Positions 44,736 to 53,500 of a DNA stretch of 64,000 nt are shown here, in pieces; the stretch's first letter is position 1, and every line of letters begins with the position of its first letter. The position numbers and the translations under genes are program-made. The DNA lies in contig CAZCDS010000001.1 in NCBI GenBank assembly GCA_964497585.1, positions 248,001 to 312,000 of the forward strand, written 5' to 3'. The DNA is from CAZCDS01 sp964497585 (GTDB taxonomy: Bacteria > Desulfobacterota > Desulfomonilia > Desulfomonilales > Desulfomonilaceae). The notes under the pieces were generated by a model, which was not told the origin of the DNA, ran no database searches, and worked only from the letters and a program-made list of their open reading frames with translations.

Positions 44736-45305
44736 ATGAAAAGGACACGAGCAGTTGTGGTCGGCTTGGCTGCGTTGAGCATCCTCGCGATTCAGGTTTC
44801 CGGGACCCTTGCCGACACGTTGAAGGTTGCTCCGGAGGTTCTCAGTCGAATTGAGTATGCTGCTCCTGAAAGCGCGGCGGACAGGCAGTACCTAGGTCTT
44901 CCCGAGCAGGGCTTTTTTCGCCTGCCTCAGGTCAAGGCAGACATGGTCATTGTCGAAATATTCAGCATGTACTGCCCCTATTGTCAGGCCGCGGCATCCG
45001 ACGTGAACAAGCTCCATTCACTGATTGAGAGCAATCCCGCATTGAAAGACAAGGTCAAGATCATAGGAATCGGGGCACGAAACACTCCGTACGAGGTGAG
45101 GCTCTTTCGGAAGAAGTATGGGATACGATTCCCACTCCTGTCGGATGAGCAATTCCTCACGCAGAAAGCCTCGAAAAAACAGATCAGGACTCCCACATTC
45201 ATCGTCCTGAAAAAGCAAGGGAAGTCGGACCTCACGGTGGTCGACGTTAACATCGGCAAGTTCAAGAGCGCAGAAGAATTTCTCAAGCGCATCTCCCGTA
45301 AGTGA
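44736..45305 (+). CDS. Exported thioredoxin-fold protein (TlpA/peroxiredoxin-like)
   Basis: 189 residues with a signal peptide at 1-27 and the active site 'SMYCPYCQAAASDVNKLHSL' (CPYC). It contains 'IIGIGARNTPYEVRLFRKKYGIRFPLLSDE' spread over residues 110-139, a feature of peroxiredoxin/TlpA hybrids. The ATG at 44736 has AAAGGA five bases upstream. An ATG at 44619 behind a good GGAGG would add 39 residues before the signal peptide and is less likely. It would act as a periplasmic thiol redox protein, in the same run as the next peroxiredoxin. Confidence 0.78.
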   Translation: MKRTRAVVVGLAALSILAIQVSGTLADTLKVAPEVLSRIEYAAPESAADRQYLGLPEQGFFRLPQVKADMVIVEIFSMYCPYCQAAASDVNKLHSLIESNPALKDKVKIIGIGARNTPYEVRLFRKKYGIRFPLLSDEQFLTQKASKKQIRTPTFIVLKKQGKSDLTVVDVNIGKFKSAEEFLKRISRK

Positions 45306-45327
45306 ACCTTCCCGAGAGGAGAGTCCG

Positions 45328-45939
45328 ATGCGGAAAAACAGCAAAATTGTAACCTTGGCCGGTACCGTCATGGTCGTGGCAATGTCGTGTCTGATCTTTG
45401 CCGTGACGGTTGCCGCCAAGAGTGCGAGCAACGAGATATATGACCCGGGCAAGCTCAAGCCGGTCGATAGCCATACCACGTTGAAGATAGGAGATGTCGC
45501 GCCGGATTTTACTTTACCCTCGCTTTCCGGCAAGAAAGTCTCCCTGAAGGACTACCGTGGGAAGAAGAACGTAGTAATCTCCTTCGTTCCGGCTGCGTGG
45601 ACGCCGGTATGCTCGAATCAGTGGCCCGGGTATAACATTGCCCGGGATATTTTCGAAAAGAATGACGCAATCATGCTCGGTATATCGGTGGACAACATAC
45701 CGACGCTTCACGCGTGGACGAAGGAGATGGGAGGTCTGTGGTTTCCCGTGCTCTCGGATTTCTGGCCGCACGGCGAGGTCGCCAAGAAATACGGGATCCT
45801 GCGCTCTGACGGGGTAAGCGAGCGAGCCATCTTCCTCGTGGACAAGAAGGGAGTCATTCGTTACATGGACATCCATGACATCAACGATTTGCCGAGGCTC
45901 GAAGTGCTCGTCAAGGAGTTGCAGAAACTCAAGAAGTAA
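45328..45939 (+). CDS. Exported AhpC/TSA-family peroxiredoxin
   Basis: 203 residues: signal peptide (about 1-30) followed by 'KIGDVAPDFTLPSLSGKKVS' and the peroxidatic Cys region 'PAAWTPVCSNQWPGYNIARD'. The Cys is preceded by the family's P-x-x-x-T-x-x-C. 'ERAIFLVDKKGVIRYMDIHD' follows. It would remove peroxides in the periplasm, probably with the thioredoxin-fold protein just before it as donor. ATG 45328 has GAGGAG six bases upstream, 22 bases after the previous gene. Confidence 0.85.
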   Translation: MRKNSKIVTLAGTVMVVAMSCLIFAVTVAAKSASNEIYDPGKLKPVDSHTTLKIGDVAPDFTLPSLSGKKVSLKDYRGKKNVVISFVPAAWTPVCSNQWPGYNIARDIFEKNDAIMLGISVDNIPTLHAWTKEMGGLWFPVLSDFWPHGEVAKKYGILRSDGVSERAIFLVDKKGVIRYMDIHDINDLPRLEVLVKELQKLKK

Positions 45940-45956
45940 GCAGGGGGAGGCTTCCG

Positions 45957-47444
45957 GTGAGAACAACGGTGATGGTTGTGGTGTTTCTCGTACTCGTTCC
46001 GCTGGGCGCGGTCCGGGCGGAAAAACCTCCGGTCAGCGAAGCAACCCAAGAATGCATTTCCTGCCACGAATCTCTCCATCCTGGGATCGTAGGGGATTGG
46101 AGAAAGAGCCGCCATGCGAAGACAACTCCCGCTCAGGCGCTGAAGAAGAAGAAACTCGAGCGGCGAATCTCCGCAGCAAAGATCCCCGAGAAGCTCGCCG
46201 GAGTCGTCGTCGGATGCGCGGAGTGTCACGGGCTCAACCCCGGAAGCCATCGAGACACCTTTGACCACAACGAAAAGAAGATCCATGTAATCGTGTCTCC
46301 CAAGGACTGCGCAACGTGCCATCCGGAAGAAGCCGAACAGTTCACCAAGAACATCATGTCCTGGGCACGGGTCAATCTGGTCGAGAACAAGCTCTACCAG
46401 AGTCTCCTCAAGGCGGTGAACGGCGTTCAGTCCTTCAAGAACATGAGGACCACGATCGCGGCCCCCGATGCTATGACCAACGCGGATTCTTGCTACCACT
46501 GCCACGGAACCGAGATCAAGGTGACCGGCAAGCATGGTAAAGACACCGATTACGGGGAAATGGACTTCCCCATCCTTTCAGGCTGGCCGAATCAGGGTGT
46601 GGGCCGGATGAACCCGGACGGAAGCAAAGGTTCCTGCACCGCGTGCCACACCAGACACGAGTTCTCCATCGAGATGGCGAGGAAACCCTACACCTGCTCC
46701 CAATGCCACAAAGGCCCGGACGTTCCCGCGTACCCTGCGTATGGGGTGAGCAAGCACGGGAATCTCTTTTTCGCGATGAACAGTCACTGGAACATGACTG
46801 CAGTGCCCTGGACAGTTGGCAAGGATTTGCGGGCGCCGACCTGTGCAGCGTGCCACGTGAGTCTTCTCGTCGACGGTGACGGTGAAACCATAGCCACGCG
46901 AACCCATCGGATGAATGACCGGCTCCCGTGGCGAGTCCTTGGCCTCATCTATGCGCACCCCCAGCCGAAGTCTCCGAATACTTCTCTGATCAGAAATCAA
47001 GATGGCCAACCATTACCGACAACCTTTGCCGGGGTAGAAGCCTCGAAGTTTCTCATCGGTCCGAAGGAGATGAAAGCCAGGCGCGAACGGATGCAAAAGG
47101 TCTGTCGCTCCTGTCACAGCGAGGATTGGGTGAAGGGACACTGGGCAGTATTTGAGAACACGATTAAGACAACGAATAAAATGACGCACACTGCTACGCA
47201 AATAATGCTGAGAGCCTGGAAAGAAGGTGTGGCGGACAAGACCGCCGGACTCTTTGACGAAGCCATCGAGAAGGAATGGGTACAGCAATGGCTTTTCTAC
47301 GGCAATTCGACCCGTTTTGCCTCAGCCATGTTGGGCGCGGATTACGGGGTCTATGCCGAAGGCAGGTGGTACGAGGCGAAGAACCTGCAGGAATTGCTCG
47401 ACAGGCTCAAACTTCTCATCGGTCTCAAAAAAAGGAAGCCCTAA
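45957..47444 (+). CDS. Octahaem cytochrome c of the hydroxylamine oxidoreductase (HAO) family
   Basis: 495 residues with a signal peptide (1-21) and eight CXXCH haem sites at residues 33, 87, 118, 179, 227, 247, 296 and 383 ('CISCH' to 'CRSCH'). The spacing and the block 'VSKHGNLFFAMNSHW' before 'APTCAACH' resemble the HAO fold. Relatives reduce nitrite and hydroxylamine or oxidise hydroxylamine. Whether the crosslinked tyrosine of the oxidising enzymes is present needs alignment. GTG 45957 has GGGGGAGG six bases upstream, 18 bases after the peroxiredoxin. Its place within a defence operon suggests detoxification of reactive nitrogen. Confidence 0.8.
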   Translation: MRTTVMVVVFLVLVPLGAVRAEKPPVSEATQECISCHESLHPGIVGDWRKSRHAKTTPAQALKKKKLERRISAAKIPEKLAGVVVGCAECHGLNPGSHRDTFDHNEKKIHVIVSPKDCATCHPEEAEQFTKNIMSWARVNLVENKLYQSLLKAVNGVQSFKNMRTTIAAPDAMTNADSCYHCHGTEIKVTGKHGKDTDYGEMDFPILSGWPNQGVGRMNPDGSKGSCTACHTRHEFSIEMARKPYTCSQCHKGPDVPAYPAYGVSKHGNLFFAMNSHWNMTAVPWTVGKDLRAPTCAACHVSLLVDGDGETIATRTHRMNDRLPWRVLGLIYAHPQPKSPNTSLIRNQDGQPLPTTFAGVEASKFLIGPKEMKARRERMQKVCRSCHSEDWVKGHWAVFENTIKTTNKMTHTATQIMLRAWKEGVADKTAGLFDEAIEKEWVQQWLFYGNSTRFASAMLGADYGVYAEGRWYEAKNLQELLDRLKLLIGLKKRKP

Positions 47445-47482
47445 CGTGACCCCCAGCCAGATGGGGGCAAGGAGGAATTGCC

Positions 47483-47653
47483 ATGGAAAAGATCACCTGG
47501 AAATGCTCGAACTGCGGTTACACCTTTGATGCTGAAGCCGGCGCGGTTCCACCGGCGAGCTGTCCGTCCTGTAAGGAAAAATGCGAGTTTCTCAATGTGA
47601 CCTGCTACGTTCCCGAGTGCGGCCAGACCGGCCAGGATCCACGGCTCGGGTAG
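47483..47653 (+). CDS. Rubredoxin-like mini-protein
   Basis: 56 residues with 'WKCSNCGYTFDAEAGAVPPA' and 'CPSCKEKCEFLNVTCYVPEC', a rubredoxin-like zinc or iron ribbon shortened in the central loop, followed by two more Cys. It has AGGAGG upstream. It lies between the octahaem cytochrome and the DsrE-like protein. It may donate or accept electrons, or bind zinc structurally. It is too short for many gene finders. Confidence 0.8.
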   Translation: MEKITWKCSNCGYTFDAEAGAVPPASCPSCKEKCEFLNVTCYVPECGQTGQDPRLG

Positions 47654-47695
47654 CCTGATCCGAAAAAATCGGTATTCCGTGGAGGGTGTAAGAAG

Positions 47696-48061
47696 TTGAC
47701 GGCAAACGATGAAGTGAGAAAGGTGGCGCTCTTCGCCTTCAACGGCGACTTCAAGTGTTTTGCCCACGTACTGCTCAATGCCCTTGACATGAAGGCGAAG
47801 GGGTACGACGTAAAGGTGGTTATCGAGGGCTCTGCAACGAAGCTTGTCCCGGAGATGGCCAGGCAGGGCAGCTCGATGAACCCTCTTTATGAGAAGGCCA
47901 AACAGGCTGGTCTCATTGACGCCGTCTGCAGGGCCTGCTCCTGGGAGGGAAAGGTTCTCGCGTCGATCGAAGAGGAGGGGCTTCCTCTGGCCGACGAGAT
48001 GTCCGGACATCCCAGCATGGGCCGATACATGGATGCGGGCTATCGGGTCTTGATCTTCTGA
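47696..48061 (+). CDS. DsrE/DsrEFH-like family protein
   Basis: 121 residues. 'KVALFAFNGDFKCFAHVLLN' and 'MKAKGYDVKVVIEGSATKLV' are the DsrE-like fold, with Cys residues in 'VCRACSWEGK'. The family carries sulfur or acts as a small regulatory or redox protein. TTG 47696 is taken as start because GGAGGG lies about nine bases upstream; the in-frame GTG 47714 is the alternative. It follows the mini-rubredoxin by 42 bases and belongs to the same run. Its exact task is not deducible. Confidence 0.75.
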   Translation: MTANDEVRKVALFAFNGDFKCFAHVLLNALDMKAKGYDVKVVIEGSATKLVPEMARQGSSMNPLYEKAKQAGLIDAVCRACSWEGKVLASIEEEGLPLADEMSGHPSMGRYMDAGYRVLIF

Positions 48062-48245
48062 CGAAGAGGAGATCGCCGGGGCGCCGCGCGTACCCGTGAA
48101 GCGGTACGCTCCAGCAACGGACCGGTTTACTGCCGACAGGCCACTCTTCGGCATGTCTCTGCTTCGGGACGGACTGAGGGGACACCATTCCCGAGGGAAG
48201 CGCGCACGTCGCGAGGATCGAGACAAAGCGGAATCGAGTGATGCA

Positions 48246-48842
48246 ATGAAAGTTCTGGGTATCTATGGAAGCCCGCGAAAAGGCGGTAATAGTGACAAAT
48301 TGTTGGATGAAGCGCTCAAAGGCGCTGAATCCGCGGGAGCGGAAGTATCCTCGGTTCGCGCGTCCGACCTGAAGATGTCCGGGTGCCTGGAGTGCGGTGG
48401 ATGCAACGAAACGGGCACGTGCGTCGTGGATGATGAAATGCAGTCGGTCTACCCAAGGCTCGAGGAAGCGGACGCAATCATCCTTGCGACTCCGATGTTC
48501 TTCTACGGGATGCCGTCCCAGGCAAAGGCGCTGATAGACCGGTGCCAGGCCCAGTGGTCAAAGAGAATGCTAAAGAAAACACCCGAACAACGAAAGAAAT
48601 ATGACGGCGGTCGGGGCTATCTCATCGCAGTGGGGGCCACCAAGGGTAAGACCCTCTTCGACGGCGCGGAACTGGTGGCCAAATACTTCTTTGACGCCAT
48701 CGATATGAGTTACGAACGCGGGGTGTTCGTCAGGTCCGTGGAAGGGAAAGGAGACATCGCCAAGCAACCCGACGCGCTCAAGCAAGCGTACGAGCTTGGC
48801 AAGAAAGCGGCCATGGCACCCATGGCACATGCGGACAACTGA
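48246..48842 (+). CDS. Iron-sulfur flavoprotein / NADPH-dependent FMN reductase family
   Basis: 198 residues with the FMN phosphate loop 'GIYGSPRKGGNSDKLLDEA' and a compact 'CLECGGCNETGTC' motif (CX2CX2CX5C). This is the signature of iron-sulfur flavoproteins of anaerobes, which carry FMN and a [4Fe-4S] cluster and may reduce O2 or peroxide. 'IILATPMFFYGMPSQAKALI' is the flavin-binding segment. ATG 48246 has only a weak upstream site. It lies 184 bases after the DsrE-like gene. Confidence 0.8.
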   Translation: MKVLGIYGSPRKGGNSDKLLDEALKGAESAGAEVSSVRASDLKMSGCLECGGCNETGTCVVDDEMQSVYPRLEEADAIILATPMFFYGMPSQAKALIDRCQAQWSKRMLKKTPEQRKKYDGGRGYLIAVGATKGKTLFDGAELVAKYFFDAIDMSYERGVFVRSVEGKGDIAKQPDALKQAYELGKKAAMAPMAHADN

Positions 48843-49110
48843 GGTTGCCCCGTCCCATGCCAAGACGGTCAACGGAGCACGACATTGCCTTCGGAACGGG
48901 GTCTTAGAGCATTGGATGCCGTCCCCGGATCGTCAGGCAGGTGCGATTGAAGAGGCGAGAAGAGCTTCGTGGTCTCACGATGAAACGGGTTCAATCTGGA
49001 GGGACGGGATCACCGTTGGCTGTGTTGCTAAGGGAAATCTCTCTTACACGTGCTCTTTGACCCATTCTCAGGGCTTGGCATAATCGCCAATCGAGAGGAG
49101 GAAGTCGTCC

Positions 49111-49551
49111 ATGGCCAAAGCATTGATCGTCTACGCCACCAGGGCAGGCCAGACACAGAACATAGCCGATCTGATCGCCGAAGGAGTGAGGTTTACGGGA
49201 GGCGAAGCAAAGGTCGTCAACGCCAACAACATAAAGAAAGAGGAGGAGCTGGAAGGGTACGACGCGTACGTCTTCGGGTCCGCCACGTACCATGGGGACA
49301 TGCTGCAGGTGATGAAGCAACTGCTCTTTCTCGCTGCCAAGCTCAAATTGGAAGGCAAGATCGGCGGTTCCTTCGGGGCCTTCGGCTGGAGCGGTGAGGC
49401 GGTGGACCGCATTTATGAAACCATGGAAAATATCTTCAAGATGAAGATGATGGGATCGCCTTTGAGGCTGAAGTCCTCCGCGCTGCAGGGCGGCATGCAA
49501 ATGGCCCAGGATTACGGACGGGAACTCGGCAAGAGGATGGGCGGCGAATAG
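49111..49551 (+). CDS. Flavodoxin
   Basis: 146 residues, with the FMN loop 'IVYATRAGQTQNIADLIAEG' and 'SATYHGDML' and 'SFGAFGWSGEAVDRI' around the isoalloxazine ring. This last block is shared with the C-terminal flavodoxin domain of the flavodiiron protein encoded 500 bases downstream. ATG 49111 is preceded by GAGAGGAGG. It is expected to be a one- or two-electron carrier to or from the oxygen reductases of this island. The 268 bases before it contain no gene I can support. Confidence 0.9.
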   Translation: MAKALIVYATRAGQTQNIADLIAEGVRFTGGEAKVVNANNIKKEEELEGYDAYVFGSATYHGDMLQVMKQLLFLAAKLKLEGKIGGSFGAFGWSGEAVDRIYETMENIFKMKMMGSPLRLKSSALQGGMQMAQDYGRELGKRMGGE

Positions 49552-49823
49552 CTGTCGATCGTTCCGATATTCCGAGACGACAGCGCGGTGCATTGAGACT
49601 GAGTTCAGCGGTCGGCTGGAAACATAGGTACGGAGAGGCCACAGTGCCTGCCGAATTTGCCGTGTTTCGCAAGAGGTGAGGAAAGTGGGTCGCCCCTGCG
49701 ATCCCAAACCATAACCACATTCGAAATGCTCGTCTGCACGGAAACGGGCGATGATGAGCAATAGGGGCTCGGGAAGCAGTCCTGAAGACCCGTCACAGAT
49801 CATCAAGGAAAGGAAGAAAACAG

Positions 49824-49982
49824 ATGCAGAAGTATGTATGTGGTGTTTGCGGTTACGTGTACGATCCTGCGATCGGAGACCCCGACAATGGGGTGGAGCC
49901 CGGCACGTCCTGGGAGAATGTACCCGACGATTGGGTCTGCCCGGTCTGCGGCGCGGACAAGGACAGCTTTTCCCCTGAATAA
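49824..49982 (+). CDS. rub: Rubredoxin
   Basis: 52 residues, a classical rubredoxin: 'YVCGVCGYVYDPAIGDPDNG' and 'WVCPVCGADKDSFSPE', the standard two CXXC pairs. It lies 58 bases before the flavodiiron protein, the arrangement seen in rubredoxin-oxygen oxidoreductase operons of Desulfovibrio, where rubredoxin is the donor. ATG 49824 has AAAGGAAG upstream. Confidence 0.95.
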   Translation: MQKYVCGVCGYVYDPAIGDPDNGVEPGTSWENVPDDWVCPVCGADKDSFSPE

Positions 49983-50040
49983 GCAAGATACCGTCTCCGA
50001 TGACGGACTCGACACCTACGACAGGTGATGGAGGAGAGTT

Positions 50041-51237
50041 TTGCGAACCAAGGTTGAAGTGGCAAAGGACCTCTACTGGGTCGGAGCCGTAGATTGGAAC
50101 GTACGGGATTTCCACGGATATTCCACGTACAAGGGAACTACTTACAACTCCTTCCTGGCCCTCGACGAGAAGATCACACTCTTTGACACGGTTAGGAAAG
50201 GCTTCAAGATGGACATGCTCCATAACATCTATAAACTGATCGATCCCGGCAAGATCGACTACCTGGTGGTGAATCACGTGGAACCGGACCATTCGGGCTC
50301 GCTGCCCGAGATCATGGAGCTCGTCAAGCCTGAAAAGCTCATCTGTTCGACACGTGGAAAGAAAGCCATAATCGATCACTTCCACAGAGAGGACTGGCCT
50401 TACCAGGTGGTCGCCACCGGTGACGAGATCAGTATCGGAAAGAGAACCATCCAGTTCATCGAGACAAGGATGGTTCACTGGCCGGACAGCATGTTCTCGT
50501 ACCTTAAGGAAGAGGGTATCCTTGTCGCAAGCGACGCGTTCGGACAGCATTGGGCCACCAGCGAGCGATTCAACGACGAGGTGGATGGCTCCGAACTGAT
50601 GGCGCACGCGGCCAAGTACTACGCGAACATACTGACCTGCTACTCCGCGCTGATTCAGAAGCTGTTGCAGACCGTTACCGCGATGGGGATCCCGCTCAAC
50701 ATGATCCTTCCGGACCACGGGATAATCTGGCGGGATAACCCCATGCAGATCGTCCAAAAATACGATGAGTGGAGCCGGCAGGTGGCCAAGCGAAAGGCCG
50801 TGGTCATCTATGATACTATGTGGCATAGCACCGAGATGATGGCAAAGGCCGTCGCAGACGGCCTGATTGAGTCGGGGGTGGCCACCAAGCTGCTCGATCT
50901 GGGCGTGAATCACCGCAGCGACGTGATGACTGAGGTCCATGACGCCAAGGCCGTCGTACTGGGATCGCCCACATTGAACAACGGCATGCTGCCTCGTATG
51001 GCGGACATGATCCACTACATGAAGGGACTGCGGCCGCAACATAAGATCGGGGCCTCATTCGGGTCATACGGTTGGAGCGGAGAAGCCGTTAAGCTGATGA
51101 ACAAGGCCCTGGAAGAAATGAAGGTAAAGCTGATCGGTCCCGGCGTGAAACTTGAGTACGTACCGCAACATCAAGGCCTGAAGCAATGTGTGCAGCTCGG
51201 TCGGGACATCGCTGCTGCGGTGAAAGAGGAAGTTTGA
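50041..51237 (+). CDS. roo: Flavodiiron protein (rubredoxin:oxygen oxidoreductase)
   Basis: 398 residues. The N-terminal metallo-beta-lactamase diiron domain has 'NHVEPDHSG' (H-x-E-x-D-H), 'VHWPDSM', 'SDAFGQHW' and 'LPDHGIIW' ligands; the C-terminal flavodoxin domain (about 255-398) has 'VVIYDTMWHSTEMMAKAV' and 'SFGSYGWSGEAVKLMNK'. It reduces O2 to water, or NO to N2O. TTG 50041 is the start, supported by GGAGGAG five bases upstream. It would be fed by the adjacent rubredoxin. Confidence 0.96.
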   Translation: MRTKVEVAKDLYWVGAVDWNVRDFHGYSTYKGTTYNSFLALDEKITLFDTVRKGFKMDMLHNIYKLIDPGKIDYLVVNHVEPDHSGSLPEIMELVKPEKLICSTRGKKAIIDHFHREDWPYQVVATGDEISIGKRTIQFIETRMVHWPDSMFSYLKEEGILVASDAFGQHWATSERFNDEVDGSELMAHAAKYYANILTCYSALIQKLLQTVTAMGIPLNMILPDHGIIWRDNPMQIVQKYDEWSRQVAKRKAVVIYDTMWHSTEMMAKAVADGLIESGVATKLLDLGVNHRSDVMTEVHDAKAVVLGSPTLNNGMLPRMADMIHYMKGLRPQHKIGASFGSYGWSGEAVKLMNKALEEMKVKLIGPGVKLEYVPQHQGLKQCVQLGRDIAAAVKEEV

Positions 51238-51267
51238 GCCCGGTTGGAGCTTCGGCGGCCGAACCAT

Positions 51268-51299
51268 CGCGGCATCCGGCTTCACTGCGGGATGCCGCG
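51268..51299. repeat. Ten-base perfect stem hairpin after the flavodiiron gene
   Basis: CGCGGCATCC at 51268-51277 is complementary to GGATGCCGCG at 51290-51299 with a 12-base loop. No T-run follows on either strand, so it is not a canonical intrinsic terminator; it could be an RNA-stability element or a REP-like site. Confidence 0.6.
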
Positions 51300-51337
51300 C
51301 ACACGGTAAAGAGAGTTGGAGAGAGCGAACGAGAGCC

Positions 51338-52120
51338 GTGGAGAGCGCCCGAAAACTCAAGCAGGACCTGATTGCACTTCTCAGGTCACCTGACCGAGAG
51401 GGTGTACTGGACCAACTTCTCCAGATGAAGGCGCGGCGGGTGATCAATCCGCTCCTGTCCTTTCTCTGCAGCCACGACGAAGAGCTGCGCTGGAGAGCGA
51501 TTACCGCGATTGGAGCGGTGGTGGACAACATGGCCCACACTGACATGGAAGGCGCTCGTATAATCATGCGACGGCTCCTGTGGACTCTCAACGACGAATC
51601 GGGTGGAATCGGTTGGGGCGCGGCGGAAGCCATGGCCGAGATCATGGCTCGTAATGGACGGCTCGCCCAGCAGTATGCTCACATGCTCACCTCGTACACG
51701 GATGAGGAAGGCAACTTTCTGGAATTCGAGATCCTTCAACGGGGGTTACTGTGGGGTCTCGTTAGGCTCGCGGGTGTGCGCCCGGATCTTCTGCAAGGAG
51801 CTACTCCTCACCTGGGGCGGTACTTCGATTCGGGGGATGCGACCCTGAGAGGACTTGCAGCCCTCCTGGCGGGACTTCTGGAAGCGGATTCGTTCCGCAC
51901 GCGGCTCGAGGCTCTCCGGGCTGACGGGGCCACCCTCAGCTTCTACACGGGAACGGAATTGACCCAAAGAACCGTAGGCGAAATGGCTGAGGAAGGGCTC
52001 GCGCTCATGCTCCCCGCGGGTGATACGAATTCGCGGGCTTTCAACCGTCCCGAGAAGCAGGAAAACGAAGACGATTCCGACACGGGCCCTCCTGAAAAAG
52101 AAGGCCCATTCCGGGGATGA
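51338..52120 (+). CDS. HEAT-repeat protein (DVU0298-like family)
   Basis: 260 residues. Alpha-helical HEAT-like repeats at about 30-150 ('VINPLLSFLCSHDEELRWRA' and 'AIGAVVDNMAHTDMEGARII' are typical). Similar proteins are common in sulfate reducers near electron-transfer genes, but their function is not established. GTG 51338 follows a GAGAGAGCG-rich stretch. The C-terminal tail is acidic and low in complexity. It stands between the flavodiiron protein and cydA and is likely transcribed with them. Confidence 0.7.
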   Translation: MESARKLKQDLIALLRSPDREGVLDQLLQMKARRVINPLLSFLCSHDEELRWRAITAIGAVVDNMAHTDMEGARIIMRRLLWTLNDESGGIGWGAAEAMAEIMARNGRLAQQYAHMLTSYTDEEGNFLEFEILQRGLLWGLVRLAGVRPDLLQGATPHLGRYFDSGDATLRGLAALLAGLLEADSFRTRLEALRADGATLSFYTGTELTQRTVGEMAEEGLALMLPAGDTNSRAFNRPEKQENEDDSDTGPPEKEGPFRG

Positions 52121-52161
52121 AGGTTGTGACGCGACCGAGGACAGAAAGGGGGTAGTGACCG

Positions 52162-53481
52162 ATGGATGTGGTGATGTTGTCAAGGCTGCAGTTTGCTGTC
52201 GCCACCTTATTTCATTTTCTCTTTGTGCCCTTGACGCTGGGGCTTGTCGTCATGATTGCCATCATGGAGACGATCTACGTGCGGACCGGCAACGAGATGT
52301 ACAAGAGAATGACCAAATTCTGGGGCAAGATATTCCTCATCAACTTCGTCATCGGCGTGGTGACCGGAATCACGCTGGAGTTCCAGTTCGGGACCAATTG
52401 GGCGGGATACTCCAAGTACGTCGGCGACATATTTGGGTCGCTCCTTGCAATTGAGGCGACCGCGGCCTTTTTCCTCGAGTCGGTCTTCCTCGGGATCTGG
52501 ATTTTCGGTTGGGATCGGCTTTCTCCGAAGGTGCACGCGGCATGCATATGGTTGGTAGCTATCGGGTCAAATGTCTCCGCGTACTGGATACTCGTGGCCA
52601 ATTCGTGGATGCAGCATCCGGTCGGGTATACCATTCGCGGTGATCGGGCCGAATTGGAGAACTTCTGGGCCATTCTCACCCAGCCCTTTGCGATCGCGAC
52701 CGTCCTGCACGTGATCTGCGCGGCCTACACGATCGCAGCGTTCTTCATCATGGGCGTGAGCGCCTACCACATCCTCCGCAAGCAGAATGTGGAATTCTTC
52801 ACCAGATCTTTCAGAATCGCCGTCATTTTCGCTGTGGTTTTCTCCGTCGCCAATATCGGGGTCGGAGACCATCAAGGCGTAGTAATGGCCAGAAATCAAC
52901 CCACCAAACTTGCTGCCGTAGAGGCCGTCTGGGAGACGGAGAAGGGTGCACCCTTCTACCTGTTACTCATTCCGGACGAGGCAAACGAACGCAACGCGGT
53001 GGAACTGCTCGGAATCCCCAAATTCCTCAGCAGGCTTGCCCTTGGTTCCTGGGACGCCGAGTTCAGGGGACTCAAATCATGGCCGAAGAAGGACCGGCCG
53101 CCTGTGAACATCACGTTCTGGTCATTCAGACTGATGGTCGGGCTGGGCTTTCTCTTTGCCCTCGTCTCGATCGTGGCATGGCTCCGCAGGAATAAGCTGG
53201 AACAGACGACCTGGCTGCTTCGCATTCTGCCATTCATGATTCCGCTGCCGTACCTTGCTGCGGAACTCGGGTGGGCGGTCACCGAGGTCGGGCGGCAACC
53301 CTGGATCGTGTACGGAGTGGTACGGACTGCCAAAGCGGCGTCACCGATCGCGTCGCCCCAGGTGGCGATTTCCCTTGCCGCTTTCATTGTAGTCTATTCG
53401 ATCCTGGGTGCTTTCTGTTTCTATCTGATTGCCAAATACGCCGGTAAGGGGCCCGAGCCCGCGACCGAGGCCGGTAACTAG
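52162..53481 (+). CDS. cydA: Cytochrome bd oxidase subunit I
   Basis: 439 residues. 'FHFLFVPLTLG' (haem b595 His), 'FLESVFLGIWIFGW' (the acidic O2-site residue), 'DHQGVVMARNQPTKLAA' and the signature 'GRQPWIVYGVVRT' identify CydA with nine membrane helices. The Q loop is of the short type. It transfers electrons from quinol to O2 as a high-affinity terminal oxidase, protecting an anaerobe. ATG 52162 follows GAAAGGGGG. It forms an operon with cydB, 19 bases downstream. Confidence 0.96.
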   Translation: MDVVMLSRLQFAVATLFHFLFVPLTLGLVVMIAIMETIYVRTGNEMYKRMTKFWGKIFLINFVIGVVTGITLEFQFGTNWAGYSKYVGDIFGSLLAIEATAAFFLESVFLGIWIFGWDRLSPKVHAACIWLVAIGSNVSAYWILVANSWMQHPVGYTIRGDRAELENFWAILTQPFAIATVLHVICAAYTIAAFFIMGVSAYHILRKQNVEFFTRSFRIAVIFAVVFSVANIGVGDHQGVVMARNQPTKLAAVEAVWETEKGAPFYLLLIPDEANERNAVELLGIPKFLSRLALGSWDAEFRGLKSWPKKDRPPVNITFWSFRLMVGLGFLFALVSIVAWLRRNKLEQTTWLLRILPFMIPLPYLAAELGWAVTEVGRQPWIVYGVVRTAKAASPIASPQVAISLAAFIVVYSILGAFCFYLIAKYAGKGPEPATEAGN

Positions 53482-53500
53482 GAAAGAGAGGTAGCAAGCC

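Noticed and set aside
48991..51042. 683-residue minus-strand frame opposite flavodoxin, rubredoxin and roo
   Set aside because: It covers three well-supported plus-strand genes and has no domain of its own.
51268..51299. Intrinsic terminator after roo
   Set aside because: The ten-base stem is convincing but neither strand has a T-run, so it is listed as a hairpin and not as a terminator.
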